A DNA stretch of 5,121 nt from assembly GCA_015663065.1 (NCBI GenBank), contig DQSX01000229.1:1-5121 (forward strand), read 5' to 3'. This DNA is from Sulfurovum sp. (GTDB taxonomy: Bacteria > Campylobacterota > Campylobacteria > Campylobacterales > Sulfurovaceae). A program made the position numbers and the translations under genes. The notes below the pieces were generated by a model, which saw nothing but the letters and a program-made list of their open reading frames with translations, did not search any database and was not told where the DNA came from. This document shows, piece by piece, positions 1 to 5,121 of this stretch (positions are counted from its first letter, which is position 1; each line of letters starts with the position of its first letter).

Positions 1-1811
1 AGCACTGCCTTTGCACTCTCTCCGGCTTCAATGATCTCTGCCTCAAAGAACATGCCTTTTTCGGTCTGGGCCCAGCGGGCGAATTTTCTGTCTCTGAAAT
101 CCCACTCCGCTTTGGTCGCTTCACGCTCCAGGTCAGAGACTCTGGCACAAAGAGGCTCAATGTTACGCAAGAGATACTCGGCTTCCTCTTTGTCATCATT
201 GAGTTGTGTTTTGATAAGTCTGTGCAGTATGAGGTCTGCGTATCTTCTGATAGGAGAGGTAAAATGGCTGTAGTGAGAGAATCCCAACCCAAAATGTCCG
301 ACGTTGTGTGCACTGTATTGTGCCTGACGCAGGGATTTTATGAGCATTGAGTCTACTTCTGCAGCCAATCCCATTTTCTCTGCCTCATTCTGTATGGCAC
401 GTATGAGTGAAGGAGAATCTTCATACTCCTCTACAAAGAGTCCCACTGCTGCAAGTTCGGAGAGAAGTTGTTCTGTACGTGAAAGTTGCGGTGGTTCGTG
501 GATCCTGAAAATACTGTCCCCTTCTCCTGTAAAACGTTTTGCTGATGCCTGGTTTGCCAAAAGCATACACTCTTCTATGAGAGAGTGGGAAGGGGTACCT
601 GTTTCTATTTGTGTGGCTGTGAGTAAATGTTCTGCTGAGATGCTTAGTTTGGTCTCTTCGCTTCGGAAGTCAAAACCGTGTTTGAGTCTTTCAGTATGCA
701 GTCTTTCTGTGATCTTTTGCAGAGGAAGCAGCCACTTCAAGATCGCTGCAACTGTACCATCGACACCTTCACTGCCGTGTTCAAGTATAGTGTCGATATT
801 TTCATAGTTAAAGCGGTGTTTGGAGTGGATGATCGCTTCAAAAAAATCTTCTTTCAGAGGTTTCAGAGTGGCTCTGTCCAGGGCTATTTTGGCTACAAAA
901 GCAAGTCTGTCCACTCTAGGTTTAAGAGAACAGATATTTTCACTGAGTTCTCTTGGCAGCATAGGAAAAGATTTGTGTGGCAGGTAAGTGGTGAAGCCTC
1001 TTTTTTTTGCCTCTTTGTCTATGTTGCTAAAGTAAGTGACATAGTGGGAGACATCTGCAATGGCAACATAGAGTGTGAAAGTTTCAATATCAAAATAGAT
1101 GGCGTCATCAAAATCTTTTGCGGTGACAGGGTCGATGGTACAAAAGTCTAATGCAGTTAGGTCAACACGGTCAGGGTGCTCCATTTTGTCCACTTCTTTT
1201 TCAACTTTTAAGGCATCCTCCAGACATTCGGGCGGAAAAGCATCCTGTCGGTCAAAAAGTGCCAAAGAGATCTTTTCATCGACACGCGGATCATCCAAAT
1301 GACCAAAGACTTCCAGTACTTTGTCATCATCAATGTCTACTTTGAGTACGGTCCCCAGTTTAAAGGCTTTGAGGTCCATGCCTTCCATGACAGCGTGGGT
1401 TGGCTCGCCTGTACGGATGTTCAGTATGGAAAAGTTACCCTGTTCATCTCTATGGGTATAAGCAATGGTAAACATATGGGCTTTGCTGAGGATCTGAACA
1501 ACTTTCCCGCTGGCACGTCCACGTCTGGCAATGATACGTTTGGCAACGACAGTGTCTCCGTGTTTGGCATCACCCAAATGGTCAGGTTCCACAAGCAAGT
1601 CTTTTTGTTCTTTGAATTCTGCTTCCACATAACCTCTGCCGTCTTTCCCAATGTAAAGACGTCCGGCACGGTAGAGTGAGTTAAGTGTCCAGAGTCCATT
1701 CACCTCTTCTATGGCTCCGAGCTGTTGCAGTGCCTGAAAAGCATTCTGGTCTTCAAGTTCAATGTCAGATGCCAAACATCCGTTCATGAGCTGAATAGAA
1801 AAAGCACTCAT
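1..1811 (-). CDS. rnr: Ribonuclease R (RNase II/RNB family 3'-5' exoribonuclease), C-terminus cut off by window edge
   Basis: This is a processive 3'-5' hydrolytic exoribonuclease that degrades structured RNA in the cytoplasm. The reading frame is open from the ATG at 1809-1811 to the left edge, giving 603 visible codons. Residues 1-45 resemble a short winged-helix-like start. Residues about 46-105 form a cold-shock-type OB domain with the motif GRGYV. The RNB catalytic domain spans about 215-535. It contains IDPVTAKDFDDA at 226-237, whose D227, D233, D235 and D236 have the spacing of the Mg-binding aspartates of RNase II/R. It also has PMLPRELSENICSL and the signature TSPIRRYAD at 518-526, with R522 and R523. 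The S1 domain begins near G586 and is truncated. The protein is short compared with E. coli RNase R (about 813 aa) but fits Helicobacter-sized enzymes (about 640 aa), so perhaps 40-60 residues are missing. The start directly follows the mqo stop and has no Shine-Dalgarno sequence, so translational coupling is inferred. No in-frame stop or frameshift was seen at the points checked. Confidence 0.96.
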   Translation of the reverse strand, partial: MSAFSIQLMNGCLASDIELEDQNAFQALQQLGAIEEVNGLWTLNSLYRAGRLYIGKDGRGYVEAEFKEQKDLLVEPDHLGDAKHGDTVVAKRIIARRGRASGKVVQILSKAHMFTIAYTHRDEQGNFSILNIRTGEPTHAVMEGMDLKAFKLGTVLKVDIDDDKVLEVFGHLDDPRVDEKISLALFDRQDAFPPECLEDALKVEKEVDKMEHPDRVDLTALDFCTIDPVTAKDFDDAIYFDIETFTLYVAIADVSHYVTYFSNIDKEAKKRGFTTYLPHKSFPMLPRELSENICSLKPRVDRLAFVAKIALDRATLKPLKEDFFEAIIHSKHRFNYENIDTILEHGSEGVDGTVAAILKWLLPLQKITERLHTERLKHGFDFRSEETKLSISAEHLLTATQIETGTPSHSLIEECMLLANQASAKRFTGEGDSIFRIHEPPQLSRTEQLLSELAAVGLFVEEYEDSPSLIRAIQNEAEKMGLAAEVDSMLIKSLRQAQYSAHNVGHFGLGFSHYSHFTSPIRRYADLILHRLIKTQLNDDKEEAEYLLRNIEPLCARVSDLEREATKAEWDFRDRKFARWAQTEKGMFFEAEIIEAGESAKAV

Positions 1812-3335
1812 TTACATGGACCAGTGATCACGTTTGTTTCTCCATGGTGAATAGGGTTTTTCCCAATAACTTGGAAGTTCCTGCCCATCATTGAGGTTTA
1901 GAAAATACTTCTCTTCATGTGCATGTATCTCTGCTCTGATCTCGGAAACATACTTGGCTTGAAGTTTTTCATCGATGACAGATTGTGGAAGATTGTGTTC
2001 TACCAACTCTTCTTCAAACTTCTCTTTATCAAATGTTTTGCCTAAGAACGAACAGAGATTGATCACATCTCTTTTTGCGTTTCCAAGGCAGCTTGTTGCA
2101 CCAGGTGAAGGTGTCATATTGAAGATGATCCCCTCTCCTGTGTTTATGGAAGCTTCTCCAAGCATCAGTTTACGCTCTTTTTTATCCAGTACCTGTGGAC
2201 GTACGCCACCAAAACCTTTGGCATAGTGGATGTCGTCTACAGAGAGAGAAGGTACGATCTTTCTTGCATCTTTCACAAAGAGTTTTTTGTTGAAGTAGGG
2301 TACTTCGAACAAGAAGTTTCTAAAGATGTAGTTTCTGATGTCGGAATCTTTAAGAAGCTCCCAAAAGATCGTTACAATATTTGCATCAAAATTGAGTGTT
2401 TTCCAGAAATCCCAATAGGTTCCTGATTTGAATCTCTCCAGTTTAGGCAGTACCAGTGCAGTAGGTCCAAAACGGGTCAGGCCATTCTCCAGGATGTCCG
2501 GGTCTCCGTGCAGGGCGGCAAAAGGCAATTTTGGATTTTGTACCATATAGACTTTTCCGTTAAGCATGGTTTGGTTGGTCATATAGAAAGACCCTGCCAT
2601 TGGAAGGGTCGCATAGTCCAGGCCATGACCCATCCTGTGCGCCAAAAAGAGTGAGTGTGCTCCTGCATTGACCACAACAGAATCAGCACTATAAGTGCCA
2701 TTGTTCGTTTTGATCTCATAACCGCCGTCTTCATGTTTTACAATGTCTGTGACCTGTGTATTTAAAAAGAGTTCTACTTCTGTGTCAGGCTCTTTTTTGG
2801 CATTGTCTATGAGGCTTTTTGTCATTTTGCCGTAATCTACGGTGGTCCATTCACCTGTAGACCCTATACCTACGATAGTCTCTTCACGCTCTTTGCCGTT
2901 TTCATCAAACACAAGTTTAGGTTCAATGGTCTTTAAATGTTCTTTATCCCATACCTGCATGTTTGGAAAAAGTTCTTTAAACTCTTCATAACGCTCAAGT
3001 AAAAACTCAACTTCTCTGTCTCCTACACCCAATGCCATTTTCTGGTGTGAAAAGATGACCTCATTTTCAAGTTTGTGTTGCAGACAATATTTCTCTACCA
3101 TTTTGGCAGTCTGTTTGGTAATAGAAGCTTTTGCAATGGTATAGTTGGTCTCAATATCACCAAAGTGGATGGTTTGTGAGTTTGCTTTTCCCTGAGTATT
3201 GAGTGTAGCAACATCTTCATATTTTTCCAATATACAAATGCTTTTTACATCTGTATATCTTGCCAGTTCATAAGCCAGCGCAGCTCCTGAAATACCTGCA
3301 CCTACGATGAAGACTTCATAATGGTTGTTTTTCAC
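1812..3335 (-). CDS. mqo: Malate:quinone oxidoreductase, FAD-dependent, Helicobacter-type
   Basis: The predicted enzyme (507 aa) oxidises malate to oxaloacetate at the inner face of the cytoplasmic membrane and passes electrons to quinone. The N-terminus has a Rossmann FAD site, GAGISG at 12-17, with the acidic strand end at E37. It continues with KANSQTIH at 50-57, NPKLPFAALHGDPD at 267-280, GFGGVRPQV at 374-382 and PSPGATSC at 409-416. From memory, these blocks match the H. pylori Mqo (HP0086) almost continuously. There is no transmembrane segment, as expected for a peripheral flavoprotein. The start is GTG at 3333-3335, preceded by TTAAGG 6 nt away, and the sequence MKNNHYEVFIVGAG then begins directly on the FAD fold. 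The protein extends about 50 residues beyond the H. pylori enzyme with a tail rich in W, P and Y (about 455-507). The stop codon abuts the rnr start. In an autotroph using the reductive TCA cycle, Mqo would run against the cycle, so its role may be conditional; this is inference. A related 2-hydroxyacid oxidase is the main alternative. Confidence 0.9.
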   Translation of the reverse strand: MKNNHYEVFIVGAGISGAALAYELARYTDVKSICILEKYEDVATLNTQGKANSQTIHFGDIETNYTIAKASITKQTAKMVEKYCLQHKLENEVIFSHQKMALGVGDREVEFLLERYEEFKELFPNMQVWDKEHLKTIEPKLVFDENGKEREETIVGIGSTGEWTTVDYGKMTKSLIDNAKKEPDTEVELFLNTQVTDIVKHEDGGYEIKTNNGTYSADSVVVNAGAHSLFLAHRMGHGLDYATLPMAGSFYMTNQTMLNGKVYMVQNPKLPFAALHGDPDILENGLTRFGPTALVLPKLERFKSGTYWDFWKTLNFDANIVTIFWELLKDSDIRNYIFRNFLFEVPYFNKKLFVKDARKIVPSLSVDDIHYAKGFGGVRPQVLDKKERKLMLGEASINTGEGIIFNMTPSPGATSCLGNAKRDVINLCSFLGKTFDKEKFEEELVEHNLPQSVIDEKLQAKYVSEIRAEIHAHEEKYFLNLNDGQELPSYWEKPYSPWRNKRDHWSM

Positions 3336-3362
3336 GGAAAACCTTAATGTTGTAATAGTGAA

Positions 3363-3368
3363 ATTATA
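3363..3368 (-). promoter_or_regulatory. Candidate -10 element for mqo-rnr
   Basis: On the minus strand the hexamer reads TATAAT, a perfect sigma-70 consensus. It would place a start near 3356 and a leader of about 21 nt containing the TTAAGG ribosome binding site (AAGG complement at 3342-3345). The best -35-like match is CAGACA at 3388-3393, with a 19-nt spacer, which is weak. Lack of a conserved -35 is typical of Campylobacterota promoters. The element was read by eye and is supported only by position and sequence. Confidence 0.5.
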
Positions 3369-3420
3369 GTGAAGTTTTGTGTAGAGATGTCTGAATGAGG
3401 TATAGTAAAAATAGTTTTAA

Positions 3421-3443
3421 GGAAGCATTATTTTAATGCTTCC
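3421..3443 (-). terminator. Perfect 10-bp hairpin over the htpX stop codon, possible terminator
   Basis: Ten bases (3421-3430) are the exact inverted complement of 3434-3443, with a 3-base loop. In the minus-strand transcript the 5' arm is the last htpX codons and the first three bases of the 3' arm are the TAA stop. Downstream on the minus strand comes TT, then AAAAC, then TTTTT, so the U-tract is interrupted. On the plus strand the hairpin is followed by AA and TTTTT, so it could also work in that direction. It separates htpX from the likely mqo promoter. Confidence 0.55.
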
Positions 3444-4255
3444 AATTTTTCAATTCTTGCTTCTGTGCTTGGGTGAGTAGAGAAGAGTTGCTTCATTGAT
3501 ACATCTCTTCCTGTAAAAGGATTGATGATGAACATATGGGCTGTTTGCGGGTCTGCTTCAGGCATGGAGATACCTCTTGCATAGTTGTCAAGTTTAGCCA
3601 AACCTGTCTGTAGCCATTCAGGGTGTCCTGTCATCTCGGCAGCACCGGCATCAGCCATAAATTCACGATTGCGACTGACAGTCATCTGTATGACCGTGGC
3701 AGCCAGTGGCATAATGAACATGAGTGCCAGTGTAACAAGTATATTTGGTCTGTCTCTTTCTCCGCCAAAGAACATCCCAAACTGTGCCAGCATAGCAATA
3801 GCTCCAGCAATGGTAGCGGTCACTGTACCAATGAGCATGTCATAATGTTTAATGTGTGAAAGTTCATGGGCGATCACCGCTTCAACTTCTTCTTCATTTA
3901 AAAGTTCAAGCAAACCTTCTGTTACAGCCACAGCAGCATTTTCATAGTTTCGTCCTGTGGCAAAAGCATTGGGCTGTGCTTCCGGGATAATGTAGAGTGC
4001 AGGCATAGGTAAGTCTGCTTTTACAGTAAGTCTTTCAACGATCTCATAGAGTCCTGTGGCATGGTAACGGTCTACAGGCTGTGCATCATAATGTTTAAGT
4101 ACCTGCTGATCACTATAGTAGTAGGCATAAAAGTTCATCCCTGCCGCAGCAATAAAGGCAATGACCATACCGGCTTGGCCGGCGATCATGCCTCCAAACC
4201 AGATAAACAGAAGGGTAAGTCCTGTCATGAGTGCATAGGTTTTAAATTGTTCCAT
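3428..4255 (-). CDS. htpX: HtpX-family membrane zinc metalloprotease
   Basis: This is an M48-family protease (275 aa) that cleaves misfolded or damaged inner-membrane proteins, working alongside FtsH. Two N-terminal hydrophobic segments lie at about 8-25 and 28-47. The conserved YEIVERL stretch (70-76) and QPNAFATGR (94-102) lead into the zinc site HELSH at 130-134 (HEXXH). Two further membrane segments follow at about 140-163 and 171-192. The third zinc ligand is E198 in SRNREFMAD (194-202), and the STHPSTEARI ending (259-268) is typical of the family. All catalytic residues are present and the length is normal. The ATG at 4253-4255 is preceded by a strong AAAGGAG with about 6 nt spacing. 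This ribosome binding site lies inside the upstream short HtpX-like gene, which overlaps the htpX start by 14 nt in another frame, so the two are probably cotranscribed and coupled. Envelope stress control is known in E. coli, but no such operator is visible here. Confidence 0.97.
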   Translation of the reverse strand: MEQFKTYALMTGLTLLFIWFGGMIAGQAGMVIAFIAAAGMNFYAYYYSDQQVLKHYDAQPVDRYHATGLYEIVERLTVKADLPMPALYIIPEAQPNAFATGRNYENAAVAVTEGLLELLNEEEVEAVIAHELSHIKHYDMLIGTVTATIAGAIAMLAQFGMFFGGERDRPNILVTLALMFIMPLAATVIQMTVSRNREFMADAGAAEMTGHPEWLQTGLAKLDNYARGISMPEADPQTAHMFIINPFTGRDVSMKQLFSTHPSTEARIEKLEALK

Positions 4256-4556
4256 ATTCCACTCCTTTAAATGTTTTTTTACCTTTTTGGTAGAGGTAGA
4301 GAATATCTGTACGTTTCACCAATCTTTCAACCATAGCATAAATTTCTGCATCATTATTGTTTGTATTTTTGTTGTTTACTTGTTTTTCTTTTACACTGTC
4401 TCTTTGTTCTTTTGCAAAATAATATATAAAGGTATATACAGTACTTGATATGAGTATGGCAAGTATCATACCTATTTTATCGCCAAGGAAGCCTCCTGCA
4501 AAGATAAACAAAATAGTAAGAGATATTAACAAAATATAATTACTAAATTTTTCCAT
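4242..4556 (-). CDS. Truncated HtpX-like protein: N-terminal membrane hairpin only, probable remnant of a duplicated htpX
   Basis: This 104-residue protein aligns with the start of the intact HtpX downstream. Seventeen of the first 48 positions are identical without gaps, including MExF at 1-4, LT.LFI at 13-18, GG at 21-22, GM at 29-30 and YY at 45-46. Homology resumes at Y73, VERL (76-79) and D84 after a hydrophilic, Asn-rich linker (about 49-70). It ends near residue 88, followed by an unrelated Lys-rich tail (about 90-104). No HEXXH or other zinc ligand is present, so it cannot be a protease. Two membrane segments (about 7-24 and 28-47) are intact. The ATG at 4554-4556 has a good AAGGA site 5 nt upstream. 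The stop at 4242-4244 falls inside htpX codons 4-5. By hand count GC is about 28%, against about 45% in sampled htpX lines. It may be a decaying duplicate or a retained small membrane protein; the sequence alone does not decide. Confidence 0.75.
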   Translation of the reverse strand: MEKFSNYILLISLTILFIFAGGFLGDKIGMILAILISSTVYTFIYYFAKEQRDSVKEKQVNNKNTNNNDAEIYAMVERLVKRTDILYLYQKGKKTFKGVEYGTI

Positions 4557-4614
4557 TTGATTCCTTAATCGTTTTGATGCGAATTGTAATTAAAAAATGT
4601 AAATAGAAGGTAAA

Positions 4615-4620
4615 TATTAT
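4615..4620 (+). promoter_or_regulatory. Candidate -10 element for the M15 peptidase gene
   Basis: TATTAT matches the TATAAT consensus at five of six positions and lies 26 bases before the ATG at 4646, giving a transcription start near 4627. An alternative, TATGAT at 4620-4625, is equally good by sequence. No -35 is recognisable, since the region 17 bases upstream is poly-A. The position shares almost all its bases with the opposing minus-strand candidate. Confidence 0.35.
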
Positions 4621-4621
4621 A
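4616..4621 (-). promoter_or_regulatory. Candidate -10 element for the htpX-like/htpX operon
   Basis: On the minus strand the hexamer is a perfect TATAAT, about 60 nt upstream of the ATG at 4554-4556. A closer alternative is TACAAT at 4583-4588 (five of six), which would give a leader of about 20 nt. Neither has a convincing -35. The 89-bp divergent spacer (4557-4645) must hold promoters for both directions, so at least one of these is probably used. Confidence 0.4.
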
Positions 4622-4645
4622 TGATGGAAGAGATAAGGAGCAGAT

Positions 4646-5121
4646 ATGAAAAGAATACTTTTACCCATACTATTATGGACAATAGCCTATGCTGACTATA
4701 CAGCAGATATTTCAAGTATTACACCGCAGATAAAGAAGCGTATGATAGAAGGGCATTCATGGAGAAAAGGCTGTCCTGTTCCTCTGAAAAATTTACGTTA
4801 CCTGCAGATCAAACACAGAGATTTTAAAGGTAATGATAAAATGGGTGAGATCATTGTCCACAAAGATGTAGTTTTGGAAGTCAAAAAGATCTTTGGGGAA
4901 CTTTATGAGATAGGGTATCCCATTCGAAAAATGAGACTGGTCTCTGACTACAAAGGGTCAGACTGGCAATCCATAGAAGCAGACAATACTTCAGCATTTA
5001 ACTGCCGAAAAGCCACAGGATCTAAAAACTGGTCAAAACATTCCTATGGCAAAGCCATAGATATAAATCCTATTGAAAATCCCTATATCTCCCGCTCAGG
5101 ACGTATCTCCCATAAAGCATC
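4646..5121 (+). CDS. Exported M15-family peptidoglycan metallopeptidase (VanY/endolysin-like), C-terminus cut off by window edge
   Basis: This is a predicted zinc carboxypeptidase or endopeptidase acting on peptidoglycan stem peptides in the periplasm. The 158 complete codons begin with a signal peptide: K2-R3, a hydrophobic core (about 4-14) and an AYA cleavage site after A16. The mature part contains NTSAFNCR (114-121) and then the M15 metal motif SxHxxGxAxD at 130-139, with ligands H132 and D139, followed by INPIENPY (140-147). This NTSAFNCR/AIDINP arrangement is typical of stand-alone M15 proteins. The catalytic Glu and third His ligand expected near the C-terminus lie beyond the window. 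The ATG at 4646-4648 has AAGGAG at 4635-4640, 5 nt upstream, which fixes the start. The gene diverges from the htpX operon. Whether it cuts D-Ala-D-Ala or L-Ala-D-Glu bonds cannot be told from this part. Confidence 0.88.
   Translation, partial: MKRILLPILLWTIAYADYTADISSITPQIKKRMIEGHSWRKGCPVPLKNLRYLQIKHRDFKGNDKMGEIIVHKDVVLEVKKIFGELYEIGYPIRKMRLVSDYKGSDWQSIEADNTSAFNCRKATGSKNWSKHSYGKAIDINPIENPYISRSGRISHKA

Noticed and set aside
340..1151. Two long plus-strand open frames (340-807 and 678-1151) of about 155 codons each
   Set aside because: They lie antisense to the RNase R catalytic domain, overlap each other, have Ser/Cys/Phe-rich composition typical of antisense shadows and show no recognisable domain.
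1099..1699. Smaller open frames on both strands, including a minus-strand one at 1421-1699
   Set aside because: All lie within the rnr coding sequence in other frames. The rnr frame carries clear cold-shock and RNB motifs here, so these are shadows.
1785..1787. Alternative rnr start at Met9
   Set aside because: It has no better ribosome binding site than the first ATG, and the first ATG sits exactly at the mqo stop, which favours coupled initiation there.
1975..2426. Plus-strand open frames opposite mqo
   Set aside because: They are antisense to conserved Mqo blocks (GFGGVRPQV, PSPGATSC), with no credible protein similarity.
3585..4270. Plus-strand open frames opposite htpX
   Set aside because: They are shadows of the protease gene, whose zinc ligands and membrane segments are intact on the other strand.
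1..5121. Defence island, CRISPR array, insertion sequence, prophage or tRNA
   Set aside because: No repeat array, transposase, integrase, phage structural gene or cloverleaf was found. The M15 peptidase has a signal peptide and no phage neighbours in view, so a phage lysin origin is not supported.

Overview
The window looks like chromosome from a Campylobacterota (Epsilonproteobacteria) member, probably a Sulfurovum/Sulfurimonas-type bacterium. The main evidence is the malate:quinone oxidoreductase, which from memory closely resembles the distinctive Helicobacter pylori-type enzyme. Promoters with a good -10 but no clear -35, a short RNase R and moderate GC also fit. The genus is an inference; no database search was possible.

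Layout: four genes lie on the minus strand and one diverges on the plus strand at the right edge. Transcribed leftward from about 4616 are a short HtpX-like membrane protein without a protease domain (4242-4556) and then intact htpX (3428-4255), whose start overlaps the end of the short gene by 14 nt. A perfect 10-bp hairpin (3421-3443) covers the htpX stop codon and may terminate this unit. A second leftward unit starts near 3356: mqo (1812-3335, GTG start), followed with no gap and in the same reading frame by rnr (1-1811), which runs off the left edge just inside its S1 domain. On the plus strand, an exported M15-family metallopeptidase begins at 4646 and runs off the right edge.

Functions: mqo links malate oxidation to the quinone pool, rnr encodes a 3'-5' exoribonuclease, htpX encodes a membrane zinc protease for envelope protein quality control, and the M15 protein is a predicted periplasmic peptidoglycan peptidase. 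Both htpX and the M15 gene concern the envelope, and their candidate -10 elements overlap head to head.

Most of the window is ordinary housekeeping sequence. The most unusual object is the truncated HtpX-like gene directly upstream of the full-length one. It is AT-rich, keeps a ribosome binding site and both N-terminal membrane segments, and stops just where the protease core should begin. No RNA gene, insertion sequence, CRISPR array or prophage structure was seen, and no gene-free stretch exceeds about 92 bp.
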